DNA of 64,000 bases. Source: Lysobacteraceae bacterium PS02065. GTDB taxonomy: Bacteria; Pseudomonadota; Gammaproteobacteria; Xanthomonadales; Rhodanobacteraceae. Position 1 is the stretch's first letter. Each line of letters opens with the position of its first letter. The translations under genes were made by a program, and so were the position numbers. Of the stretch, positions 53,476 to 61,833 are shown one piece after another. The DNA is taken from positions 1-64,000 of the forward strand of contig JASCPI010000026.1 in assembly GCA_029959555.1 (NCBI GenBank), written 5' to 3'. The notes under the pieces are model-generated. The model worked only from the letters and a program-made list of their open reading frames with translations. It made no database searches and was not told the origin of the DNA.

Positions 53476-56322
53476 TCAGCCCGCCGACTGCAGGCGGGCG
53501 AGCTGCTCGCGCAGGCCGGTCAGCATCGTCGTGAAATCGGCCAGGCGCGTACGCTCCTGCTCGACGACGGCAGCCGGTGCGTTGGCGACGAAGGTCTCGC
53601 TCGCGAGCTTGCCGTTGCACTTGCCGATCTCGCCCTCGACGCGCTTGATCTCCTTCTCGAGGCGCGCCTTCTCGGCACCGAGATCGATGAGGCCGGCGAG
53701 CGGGATCAGCACGCGCAGCTCGCCGACGATCGCGGCGGCCGAGGCGGGTTCTTCGTCGCCGGTTTCGAGCCAGCGCTGCGATTCGGCGCGCGCGAGGAAC
53801 GCGACCTGCGCGGCGAAGCGCGCGGTGCGCTCGCGGTCGGCCGGACCGCCCTTCGCGTACAGCAGCGGAATCGGCTTGCCCGGCGCGATGTTCATCTCGC
53901 TGCGGATGCGGCGCACGCCCGACAGCACCGAGCGGAACCATTCGATGTCGGCGATCGCGGCGGCATCGAGGCCTTCGCCGACGTCGGCGGCGACCGGGTA
54001 GCGCTGCGTCGAGATCGTGTCGCCGGCGATGCCGAGCTTCGGCGCGACCGCGTGCCAGATCTCCTCGGTGATGAACGGCGTGACCGGGTGCAGCGCGCGC
54101 AGGATCGCCTCGAGCACGCGCAGCAGGGTCGCGCGCGTCGACGCCGCGGCGGCCGCGTCGTCGCCGTTGAGTGCGGGCTTGGCGAGCTCGAGGAACCAGT
54201 CGCAGTAATCGTTCCAGACGAATTCGTAGAGCGCCTGCGCGACGAGGTCGAAGCGGTAGGCCGTGAACTGCGCGTGCACGTCGTCGAGCGTCGCGGCGAG
54301 GCGCGACAGGATCCAGTGCTCGGCCGGCGTCACCGGCGCCGAACCCGGCGAGGCGACCGGCGCGTCGTCGGTGTTCATGAGCACGAAGCGCGCGGCGTTC
54401 CAGAGCTTGTTGCAGAAGTTCTTGTAGCCCTCGGCGCGCTTGAGGTCGAAGTTGATCGTGCGGCCGTAGGTCGCGAGCGCGGCGAACGTGAAGCGCACCG
54501 CGTCGGCGCCGACCGCGGTGATGCCGTCCGGGTAATCCTTGCGGATGCGCTTCTCGACCTTCTCGCGCACCTGCGGGATCAGCAGCGAGCCGGTCGACTT
54601 GGCCACGAGCGACTCGAGGTCGATGCCGTCGATGAGATCGAGCGGATCGATCGTGTTGCCCTTGGACTTCGACATCTTCTGGCCTTCGGCGTCGCGCACG
54701 ATGGCATTGATGTAGACGTCGCGGAACGGCACCTTGCCGGTGAAGTACTGGGTCGCCATGACCATGCGCGCGACCCAGAAGAAGATGATGTCGAAGCCGG
54801 TCACGAGCACCGCGCTCGGCACGAACACCTGGTCCTCGGACCAGTCGGCGACGATGTGTCCGTTCTCGAGCGTCGGGCCCGCCGACGGCCAGCCCATCGT
54901 CGAGAACGGCCACAGTGCCGACGAGAACCACGTGTCGAGCACGTCGGGGTCCTGCACGAGCGCACCGACCGGCGCGACGTCGGCGTTCGCGATCGCGTCG
55001 GCCTCGTCCTCGCCGACGAAGATGTTGCCGGCCTCGTCGAACCACGCCGGGATCTGGTGGCCCCACCAGAGCTGGCGGCTCACGCACCAGTCCTGGATGT
55101 TCTCGAGCCACTGGTTGTACGTGGTCGACCAGTTGTCGGGCACGAAGCGGATGTCGCCGTCGCGCACCGCGGCGAGCGCGGGTTCGGTGATCGCCTTGCG
55201 GCCGCCCGGGCCGGGCTTGCCGTCGATGCGCGTGTCGCGCGTGAGGTCGAGGAACCACTGGTCGGTCAGCATCGGCTCGATGACCGCGTCGGTGCGCTGG
55301 CTGACCGGCACCTGCAGCTTGTGCTTCTTGGTCTCGACGAGCAGGCCGGCGGCCTCGAGGTCGGCGAGGATCTGCTTGCGCGCGGCGAAGCGGTCGAGGC
55401 CGCGGTAGGCCTTGGGAGCGTCGTCGGTGATCTTCGCATCGAGCGTGAGGATCACGATCGGCGTCAGGCCGTGGCGCGCGCCGACCTGCCAGTCGTTGAA
55501 GTCGTGCGCGGGCGTGATCTTGACGCAGCCGGTGCCGAACTCGCGGTCGACGTAGTCGTCGGCGATGACCGGGATCTCGCGGCCCGTCAGCGGCAGCACG
55601 AGGGTCTTGCCGACCAGGTGCGCGTAGCGCTCGTCCTCGGGATTCACCGCGACCGCGACGTCGCCGAGCATCGTCTCCGGGCGCGTCGTCGCGACGACGA
55701 GGCCGTCACCGCCGTCGGTGGCCGGGTAGCGGATCGACCACAGCGAGCCGTCCTTCTCCTGGTTGTCGACCTCGAGGTCCGACACCGCGGTCTGCAGCAC
55801 GGGATCCCAGTTGACGAGGCGGCGGCCGCGGTAGAGCAGGCCGTCGCGGTACCACTGCACGAACACGCGGCGCACCGCGGCCGACAGGCCCTCGTCCATC
55901 GTGAAGCGCTCGCGCGACCAGTCCACCGAGGCGCCGAGGCGGCGCATCTGGTTCGTGATCGTCGAGCCGGATTGTTCCTTCCACTCCCAGACGCGGCCGA
56001 TGAACGCCTCGCGGCCGAGGTCGTGGCGCGACTGGCCCTGCGCGGCGAGCTGGTTCTCGACGATCTTCTGCGTCGCGATGCCGGCGTGGTCGGTGCCGCC
56101 CTGCCACAGCGTGCGGAAGCCGCGCATGCGGTGGTAGCGCGTCAGCGCGTCCATGATCGTCTGCTGGAACGCATGGCCCATGTGCAGCGTGCCGGTGACG
56201 TTCGGCGGCGGCAGCAGGATGCAGTACGGCGTGCCGTCGCCGGCCGGCTCGAACGTGCCGGCGGCCTCCCAGCGTGCGTACCACTTCGGTTCGATCTGGC
56301 CGGGTTCGAAGCTCTTGTCCAT
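53476..56322 (-). CDS. valS: Valyl-tRNA synthetase
   Basis: Charges tRNA-Val. 948 residues, full length. Class I motifs: HIGH-type [15 protein letters not shown] near 45 and [15 protein letters not shown] near 550; the CP1 editing domain is present ([31 protein letters not shown]). The C-terminal coiled-coil arm that contacts tRNA is visible ([20 protein letters not shown]). The ATG at 56322 begins [20 protein letters not shown], the usual N-terminus; an earlier in-frame start at 56373 adds 17 unlikely residues. Divergent from upp. Confidence 0.98.
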   Translation of the reverse strand: MDKSFEPGQIEPKWYARWEAAGTFEPAGDGTPYCILLPPPNVTGTLHMGHAFQQTIMDALTRYHRMRGFRTLWQGGTDHAGIATQKIVENQLAAQGQSRHDLGREAFIGRVWEWKEQSGSTITNQMRRLGASVDWSRERFTMDEGLSAAVRRVFVQWYRDGLLYRGRRLVNWDPVLQTAVSDLEVDNQEKDGSLWSIRYPATDGGDGLVVATTRPETMLGDVAVAVNPEDERYAHLVGKTLVLPLTGREIPVIADDYVDREFGTGCVKITPAHDFNDWQVGARHGLTPIVILTLDAKITDDAPKAYRGLDRFAARKQILADLEAAGLLVETKKHKLQVPVSQRTDAVIEPMLTDQWFLDLTRDTRIDGKPGPGGRKAITEPALAAVRDGDIRFVPDNWSTTYNQWLENIQDWCVSRQLWWGHQIPAWFDEAGNIFVGEDEADAIANADVAPVGALVQDPDVLDTWFSSALWPFSTMGWPSAGPTLENGHIVADWSEDQVFVPSAVLVTGFDIIFFWVARMVMATQYFTGKVPFRDVYINAIVRDAEGQKMSKSKGNTIDPLDLIDGIDLESLVAKSTGSLLIPQVREKVEKRIRKDYPDGITAVGADAVRFTFAALATYGRTINFDLKRAEGYKNFCNKLWNAARFVLMNTDDAPVASPGSAPVTPAEHWILSRLAATLDDVHAQFTAYRFDLVAQALYEFVWNDYCDWFLELAKPALNGDDAAAAASTRATLLRVLEAILRALHPVTPFITEEIWHAVAPKLGIAGDTISTQRYPVAADVGEGLDAAAIADIEWFRSVLSGVRRIRSEMNIAPGKPIPLLYAKGGPADRERTARFAAQVAFLARAESQRWLETGDEEPASAAAIVGELRVLIPLAGLIDLGAEKARLEKEIKRVEGEIGKCNGKLASETFVANAPAAVVEQERTRLADFTTMLTGLREQLARLQSAG

Positions 56323-56440
56323 GGTCGGTGCGCTGCCCGCACGGCGGGCACGGTTCTCGAAAGGGGGCGGCATTGTAGCGTCGCCGCGCCGCGTGCCGCA
56401 TGCGCGCCGGTGTCGCGTGCGCGGGCAGGACCCGTCGCGT

Positions 56441-56446
56441 TATCGT
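56441..56446 (+). promoter_or_regulatory. Possible -10 element of upp
   Basis: TATCGT in gtcgcgt-TATCGT-gcgg, 30 bases before the upp ATG. No -35 recognisable; similar in distance and context to the other candidates listed. Confidence 0.35.
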
Positions 56447-56475
56447 GCGGTGTCCCCTTTCCCGCAGGAGCCCGC

Positions 56476-57108
56476 ATGAGCGCGCAGGTCCACGTCGTCA
56501 CGCATCCCCTCGTGCAGCACAAGCTCACGCTGCTGCGCCGCAAGGGCACCAGCACGAGCGAATTCCGTGCGCTGCTAGGCGAGCTGTCGACACTGATGGC
56601 CTACGAGGTCACGCGCGACCTGCCGACCCACGAGGTCGCGATCCAGACCCCGGTCGGCCCGGCCACGGGGCGCCTCGTGGACGGCAAGAAGACCGTGTTC
56701 GTGGTGATCCTGCGCGCCGGCATCGGCATCCTCGACGGCATGCTCGCGGTGGTGCCGAGTGCGCGCGTCGGCCACATCGGCCTGCAGCGCGACCCCGAAA
56801 CGCTGGTCGCCAACGAGTACTACTTCCGCATGCCGCGCGGCATGCGCGAGCGCGATGCGATCGTCGTCGATCCGATGCTCGCGACCGGGCATTCGGCCGT
56901 GGCCGCGCTCGACCGCCTCAAGAAGACCGGCCCGCGCTCGATCCGCTTCGTCAGCCTCGTGAGCTGTCCGGAAGGCATCGCCCACCTGCGCGCGCATCAT
57001 CCGGATGTGACGGTCTACACCGCGGCGATCGACGAGGGCCTCAACGACCATGGCTACATCGTGCCGGGCCTCGGCGACGCGGGCGACCGCTACTTCGGAA
57101 CCAAGTGA
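56476..57108 (+). CDS. upp: Uracil phosphoribosyltransferase
   Basis: Pyrimidine salvage: uracil plus PRPP to UMP. 210 residues, as for the E. coli enzyme. PRPP loop [18 protein letters not shown]-terminal [20 protein letters not shown], and the uracil-binding C-terminus [30 protein letters not shown] (written in two parts). GCAGGAG precedes the ATG at 56476. A very long frame runs upstream opposite valS and is only a shadow. Convergent with holC, 18 bases apart. Confidence 0.98.
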   Translation: MSAQVHVVTHPLVQHKLTLLRRKGTSTSEFRALLGELSTLMAYEVTRDLPTHEVAIQTPVGPATGRLVDGKKTVFVVILRAGIGILDGMLAVVPSARVGHIGLQRDPETLVANEYYFRMPRGMRERDAIVVDPMLATGHSAVAALDRLKKTGPRSIRFVSLVSCPEGIAHLRAHHPDVTVYTAAIDEGLNDHGYIVPGLGDAGDRYFGTK

Positions 57109-57126
57109 CGCGCGCCACGGCGCGAC

Positions 57127-57549
57127 TCACATGTCGTGCTTGGCGATCTCGTAGCCGCGGCGCTTGTACTCGGTCCAGCGGCGGCGTGATTCCTCGCGCT
57201 CGGCCGGATCGGCGGCGACCACCTCGAGTACGCGCTCGTGGCGGCCGAGTGCGCAGTAGTCGCGCAGGTTGATCGCGAGTGGCCGCTCCTCGGCCTCGAC
57301 ATCGGGCGGCACTATGAGCACGGCGGTCACCGCGTCGTCCTCGTCGCCGGCAATCTGGTGCGGGATGAACGCGTCCTCGTCGAACTCCCACAGCTTCGCG
57401 TCGATCGCCTCGGCCTCGTCGAGCGAGCGCGCGAGGATCACGGTCGGCTGCTCGGCCGCGAACGCGCGCCTGGCGAGTTCGCAGACCAGCAGCAGCGGAT
57501 CCTCGGCGAAGCGCGGCTTGGCGATGAGGTAGAAGTCCGCGCGCGGCAT
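57127..57549 (-). CDS. holC: DNA polymerase III chi subunit
   Basis: 140-residue clamp-loader accessory subunit that binds SSB. Typical features: MPRADFYLIAKPRFAEDPLL at the start, ARRAFAAEQPTVILARSLDE, LWEFDEDAFIPHQIAG (the conserved FIPH block) and the C-terminal EESRRRWTEYKRRGYEIAKH. The ATG at 57549 is the homologous start. It follows the small membrane protein gene (four-base-scale gap/overlap at 57549-57552) and pepA; pepA-holC-valS order is common in gammaproteobacteria, but here upp is inserted between holC and valS. Confidence 0.93.
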   Translation of the reverse strand: MPRADFYLIAKPRFAEDPLLLVCELARRAFAAEQPTVILARSLDEAEAIDAKLWEFDEDAFIPHQIAGDEDDAVTAVLIVPPDVEAEERPLAINLRDYCALGRHERVLEVVAADPAEREESRRRWTEYKRRGYEIAKHDM

Positions 57550-57551
57550 CG

Positions 57552-58004
57552 TCACAAACCTTGCGACGTCGGCACGGCCGGTACGCCGGTGGTCATGCCC
57601 ATGACCATGCCGAATGCCATCACGAAGCCGTTCGCGAGCGCAATCGCCACGAAGGCGAGGATCGCCTGTGCGCGCAGGCCCGGCTGCCGCGTCTTGTACA
57701 GGTAGTAGGCCACGAAGATCAGCGGGAACAGCACGATGCCGAGTGTGAGCCACCACGGGCGGCGGATCACGAGCTGGCGCGAATCGCATTCGACCCAGAC
57801 CAGACAGGCCGCTCGCACGAGCACCTGGTCGACCAGCGAGATCGGGCTCTGGTTGATCGTGGCGAGGGCAGCCTGCACGTCCTCGGGCGTGGCAATGGTG
57901 GGCATGCCCGACGCGAGCATGTAGCCCATTACCACATGGATGCCGAGCAGCGCGAAGAGGGTGCCTTGCTTGATGCGCTGGAGGCTGGTGACGGCCTCGT
58001 TCAT
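57552..58004 (-). CDS. Small membrane protein of unknown function
   Basis: 150 residues with four predicted membrane helices (about 14-34, 60-72 weak, 84-104, 113-137). Starts [20 protein letters not shown] and ends [30 protein letters not shown] is the clearest helix. I do not recognise the family. It overlaps pepA by four bases and ends two bases before the holC start, so it is part of the pepA-holC operon. Confidence 0.75.
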   Translation of the reverse strand: MNEAVTSLQRIKQGTLFALLGIHVVMGYMLASGMPTIATPEDVQAALATINQSPISLVDQVLVRAACLVWVECDSRQLVIRRPWWLTLGIVLFPLIFVAYYLYKTRQPGLRAQAILAFVAIALANGFVMAFGMVMGMTTGVPAVPTSQGL

Positions 58005-59482
58005 GCGCTGCGATCGATCAGGTACTGCACGAGCAGCGGCACCGGGCGGCCCGTCGCGAGGCCCTTGCGGCCCTCGTCCCAGGCGGTGCCGGCGACGTCG
58101 AGGTGGGCCCAGCGGTAGCCGTTCGTGAAACGCGCGAGGAAACAGCCGGCCGTGATCGCGCCGGCGTACTTGCCGCCGATGTTGGCGACGTCGGCGAAAC
58201 CCGAGTCGAGCTGACCCTGGTAGTCGTCCCACAGCGGCAGGCGCCAGGCGCGGTCGTGGGTCGCGGTGCCGGCCGCGAGCAGCTGGTCGGCGAGCTCGTC
58301 GTCCTTGGTCATGAGGCCGCTCGCGTGCTTGCCGAGCGCGACCACGCAGGCGCCGGTCAGGGTGGCCGCATCGATGATCACCTGCGGCTCGAACTTCTGC
58401 ACGTAGGTCAGCGCGTCGCAGAGGATCAGACGGCCCTCGGCGTCGGTGTTGAGCACCTCGATCGTGAGGCCCGACATGCTCGTGAGCACGTCGCTCGGGC
58501 GGTAGCTGTTGCCGTCGGGCATGTTCTCGACCGCGGCGACCACGCACACGAGGTTGATCGGCAGCTTGAGCTCGACCGCGGCGACGAACGCACCGAGCAC
58601 GCCGGCGGCGCCGCACATGTCGAACTTCATCTCCTCCATGCCGGCCGACGGCTTGATCGAGATGCCGCCGGTGTCGAACGTGATGCCCTTGCCGACCAGC
58701 GCGTAAGGCTTGACGCCGTTGCCGGCGCCGTTCCACTGCAGCACGACGAGTTTGGGCGGGTTGGCCGAGCCCTGCGCGACGCCGAGCAGCGAGCCCATGC
58801 CGAGCGCCTGCATGTCGTCGCGCTCGAGCACCTCGCAGGTCACGCCGTCGTGCGCGTCGGCGAAGGTCTTCGCCTGCGTGGCGATCCACGCCGGGTTGCA
58901 GATGTTGGGCGGCAGGTTGCCGAGCTCGCGCGCGAAACGCACGCCGCCGGCGATCGCATCGGCTTCGACGAGGGCACGGTCCTGTCCGTCGCCCGCGAAC
59001 GCGATCGACTCCAGGTGCACGGCGCGCGCGTTGTCCTTGGGCTTGAACGTGGCCGTGTAGCGGTAGGCCTGCAGGTCGGCGGCGAGCGCGGCGGTGCGCA
59101 GCTTCCACGCCGCGTCGCGGCCCGGCACGTCGACCTCGGTCAGCCACGAGGTCGCCGAGGCCACGGGCAGGCCCTTGAGCGCGCGCGCCGACTCGTTCGC
59201 GGCGCGGTGGAACGCTGCGGCATCGAACTTCTTCGAATCGCCGAGACCGACCACGAGCACGCGCGCGGCGGTGACGCCGGAGAGATTGAACAGCAGCGTC
59301 GTGCTGCCGGCCTTGCCGGTGAGGTCGCCGCTCGCGACGAGGCGCTTGATGCCGCCGCCCGTGGCTTCGTCCAGGCGCGCGGCGGCGCTGGTCAGCACGC
59401 GGTCCTCGTAGAGGCCGACGATGATGCACGGCGAGTCGACGGTCTCGGGGGCGGCCTGGGCGAGGCTGAACTTCAGGGTCAT
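58001..59482 (-). CDS. pepA: Leucyl aminopeptidase (M17)
   Basis: Cytosolic hexameric zinc/manganese aminopeptidase; in E. coli PepA also binds DNA. 493 residues. Signature [12 protein letters not shown] near 345 holds metal ligands and the catalytic Arg; [15 protein letters not shown] near 265 has the catalytic Lys and metal-binding Asp. [12 protein letters not shown] follows, all typical. ATG at 59482; divergent from lptF with 128 bases between the lptF GTG at 59611 and the pepA start, which must hold both promoters. Confidence 0.97.
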   Translation of the reverse strand: MTLKFSLAQAAPETVDSPCIIVGLYEDRVLTSAAARLDEATGGGIKRLVASGDLTGKAGSTTLLFNLSGVTAARVLVVGLGDSKKFDAAAFHRAANESARALKGLPVASATSWLTEVDVPGRDAAWKLRTAALAADLQAYRYTATFKPKDNARAVHLESIAFAGDGQDRALVEADAIAGGVRFARELGNLPPNICNPAWIATQAKTFADAHDGVTCEVLERDDMQALGMGSLLGVAQGSANPPKLVVLQWNGAGNGVKPYALVGKGITFDTGGISIKPSAGMEEMKFDMCGAAGVLGAFVAAVELKLPINLVCVVAAVENMPDGNSYRPSDVLTSMSGLTIEVLNTDAEGRLILCDALTYVQKFEPQVIIDAATLTGACVVALGKHASGLMTKDDELADQLLAAGTATHDRAWRLPLWDDYQGQLDSGFADVANIGGKYAGAITAGCFLARFTNGYRWAHLDVAGTAWDEGRKGLATGRPVPLLVQYLIDRSA

Positions 59483-59543
59483 GGACGGTTCCGCAAACGA
59501 AGGGAGAATGTCGCGCCGTCGCCGCGTGGCCGTGCCGAGCCGT

Positions 59544-59549
59544 TAGACT
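59544..59549 (+). promoter_or_regulatory. Possible -10 element of lptF
   Basis: TAGACT in gccgt-TAGACT-gggcgg, 62 bases before the lptF GTG. Same hexamer as before pssA. No -35 recognisable. Confidence 0.35.
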
Positions 59550-59610
59550 GGGCGGCCGCACGCGGCGCATCCGCGGCGCGAAACCCGTGATTCTAAGGCA
59601 TAGTCAACCG

Positions 59611-60726
59611 GTGCTGCGCATCCTCGACCGCTACCTGCTGCGCGAACTGCTGCTGAGCTTCCTGGCCGTGGGCGTGGTGCTGCTGATGATCAGCATCGGC
59701 GAGACCGTCGCCGACGTGCTCGGTCGCGTCGCACGCGGCAAGCTGCCGGCCGACGTGCTGTTCTCGATGATCGGCCTGCGCGCCGTCGACAGCCTCAACG
59801 TGCTGCTGCCGCTGGCCGTGTTCCTCGGCGTGCTGCTCGCCTACGGGCGCCTCTACCGCGACAGCGAGATGGCCGTGCTGAGCGCGTCCGGGCTCGACGT
59901 GACCGGCCTGTTGCGGCCGCTCGCCTTGCTCGCGGTGCCGATCGTGATCCTGCTCGGCTGCGTGTCGTTCTGGCTCGCGCCGTCGGCGGTGCGCCTGTCG
60001 CAGAGCCTCGTCGAGGAGGCCAACCGTTCGCTGCTGATCGCGGGCCTCGAGGCCGGGCGCTTCGTGTCGCTGCCGGGCCAGGAGGGCGTGATCTACGTCG
60101 GCGACATGTCGGCCGACGGCACGCGTTTCGGCCGCATCTTCGTCGAGAACGAACGCCTCGCCGCGGACGGCACGACGCAGATCGACATCGTCACGGCAGA
60201 GACCGGCGAGCTGTACCGCGATACCGCCGGCGAGGACCGCTATCTCGTGCTGCGTGACGGTTTCCGTGTCGAAGGACGCCCGGGCCAGGACGACTTCCGC
60301 CTGCTGCGTTTCGCGCGCAACGACCTGCGCCTGCCCGACAACGATGCCGAGGACAACGCGACCTACGGCGCCAAGCGCTCCGCGCCGACGCCGGTGCTGT
60401 GGGCCAGCGACGACCCGGTGCAGCGCGCCGAACTGCACTGGCGCCTCGCACCGCCCCTGTCGGCGCTGATCCTCGCCCTGCTGGCGCTCCCGCTGTCGCG
60501 CTCGAACCCGCGCCAGCCGCGCTACGCGAGCATGATCGTGGCGGTGCTCGGCTACATCGTCTATGCGAACTTCCTCGCCCTGGGCCGCTCCTGGATGATC
60601 CAGGGCAAACTGTCGTTCGCGTTCGGGCTGTGGTGGGTGTACCTGCCCACGCTCGCCATCGCGATCCTGCTGATCCGCCGAGGCCAGACGCTGCGGCGCC
60701 CGCGCCTGCGCCGGAGCGCCGCATGA
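59611..60726 (+). CDS. lptF: LPS export permease LptF
   Basis: Inner-membrane half of the LptB2FG transporter that extracts LPS. 371 residues from the GTG at 59611, close to the E. coli length: three N-terminal helices, a periplasmic beta-jellyroll (about 120-270; VIYVGDMSADGTRFGRIFV), and three C-terminal helices (LHWRLAPPLSALILALLALP). I prefer the GTG at 59611 (reading VLRILDRYLLRELLLSFL) over the one at 59587, because homologues start there; the earlier one adds eight residues. The stop overlaps the lptG start (ATGA). Confidence 0.94.
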   Translation: MLRILDRYLLRELLLSFLAVGVVLLMISIGETVADVLGRVARGKLPADVLFSMIGLRAVDSLNVLLPLAVFLGVLLAYGRLYRDSEMAVLSASGLDVTGLLRPLALLAVPIVILLGCVSFWLAPSAVRLSQSLVEEANRSLLIAGLEAGRFVSLPGQEGVIYVGDMSADGTRFGRIFVENERLAADGTTQIDIVTAETGELYRDTAGEDRYLVLRDGFRVEGRPGQDDFRLLRFARNDLRLPDNDAEDNATYGAKRSAPTPVLWASDDPVQRAELHWRLAPPLSALILALLALPLSRSNPRQPRYASMIVAVLGYIVYANFLALGRSWMIQGKLSFAFGLWWVYLPTLAIAILLIRRGQTLRRPRLRRSAA

Positions 60727-61823
60727 GGCTGCCGCGTTTCCTGCGCGTCGACCGCCTGGTCGCGATGTCCGTGCTCGGTGCGGTCGGGCTGACCTGGTTC
60801 GTTCTGGTCGGGTTCGATGCCTTCACGATCTTCGTCGGCCAGCTCAAGGACGTCGGCAAGGGCAGCTACACGCTGGCCAAGGCGGCGAGCTACACGCTGC
60901 TGACGATGCCGCGCCGGCTCTACGAGATGTTCAGCTATGCGGCGCTGATCGGCGGGCTGCTCGGCCTCGGCGGCCTGGCCGGCACCGGCGAACTCACCGC
61001 ACTGCGCGCGGCCGGCATGTCCAAGCTGCGCATCTGCGCGTCGGTCGTGCTGACGCTCGTGATCCTGACCGCGGGCGTGGTCATGCTCGGCGAGACGCTC
61101 GCGCCGTACGGTGACCAGAAGGCCAAGGAGGTCGCGCTGTCGGCGACCTCGAGCGACGTCACCCTCGCGCGCGGCGGCAGCGTGTGGGCGCGTGACGGCG
61201 GCACCGTCATCAACGCCGGCAACGGGCGTACCTACCCGACCGACGACGGCGTCGCGGTCGACCTCAACCGCGTGCGCGTGTTCGAGTTCGATCCGGCGGG
61301 GCGACTGACCGTGCTGTCGGTGGCCGACCGTGCGACCCACGCGCGCGGACAGTGGACGCTGTTCGGGGTGCGCCGCACGGTGTTCGGCGAGAACTCCGCG
61401 ACGAGCACGCAGATGGCCGAGGAGGCCTGGACCTCGACGCTCGATCCCGACCTGCTCGCCCTGAGCATCGTCAAGCTCGACTACCTCGGCTTGCGCGACC
61501 TCGCCCGCAACATCGCCTACTTCGAGCGCAACGGGCAGGATTCGCGTGCGTTCCGAGAAGCCTACTGGGGACGCCTCTTCTATCCGCTCAACGTGCTCGT
61601 GCTCGCATTCTGCGCACTGCCGTTCGCGTTCGGCGCGTTGCGCAGCGGTGGCCTCGCCAAGCGCCTGTTTCTCGGCGTCATCCTCGCGATCGGCTTCTAT
61701 TTCCTGCAGCGAGCGGTCGTGAACCTGGGTTCGGTGTACGGCTTTTCGCCCGTGGTCGCGAACCTGATCCCACCCGTACTGCTCGTCGCGCTCGCGACGG
61801 CGTACTTCCGTCGCAACGCATGA
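60723..61823 (+). CDS. lptG: LPS export permease LptG
   Basis: Partner of LptF; 366 residues. MRLPRFLRVDRLVAMSVLGA at the start, helices about 15-35, 60-85 and 100-120, periplasmic jellyroll (about 130-265), then YWGRLFYPLNVLVLAFCALPFAF and a final pair of helices ending YGFSPVVANLIPPVLLVALA. LptB and the LptC/A bridge are not in the window. ATGA overlap with lptF shows coupled translation. It ends seven bases from the convergent protease gene. Confidence 0.95.
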   Translation: MRLPRFLRVDRLVAMSVLGAVGLTWFVLVGFDAFTIFVGQLKDVGKGSYTLAKAASYTLLTMPRRLYEMFSYAALIGGLLGLGGLAGTGELTALRAAGMSKLRICASVVLTLVILTAGVVMLGETLAPYGDQKAKEVALSATSSDVTLARGGSVWARDGGTVINAGNGRTYPTDDGVAVDLNRVRVFEFDPAGRLTVLSVADRATHARGQWTLFGVRRTVFGENSATSTQMAEEAWTSTLDPDLLALSIVKLDYLGLRDLARNIAYFERNGQDSRAFREAYWGRLFYPLNVLVLAFCALPFAFGALRSGGLAKRLFLGVILAIGFYFLQRAVVNLGSVYGFSPVVANLIPPVLLVALATAYFRRNA

Positions 61824-61833
61824 CGCGGCGTCA
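61821..61833. other. 13-base palindrome made of both stop codons
   Basis: TGACG-CGG-CGTCA: the left TGA is the lptG stop and the right TCA is the protease stop. Perfect five-base arms. The most compact example of the tail-to-tail palindromes listed under findings. Confidence 0.4.

Noticed and set aside
53452..57108. 1218-residue rightward open frame opposite valS
   Set aside because: Only its last 211 codons are a gene (upp). The rest is Arg/Glu/Asp/Val-rich shadow of valS caused by high GC; valS itself is unmistakable on the other strand.
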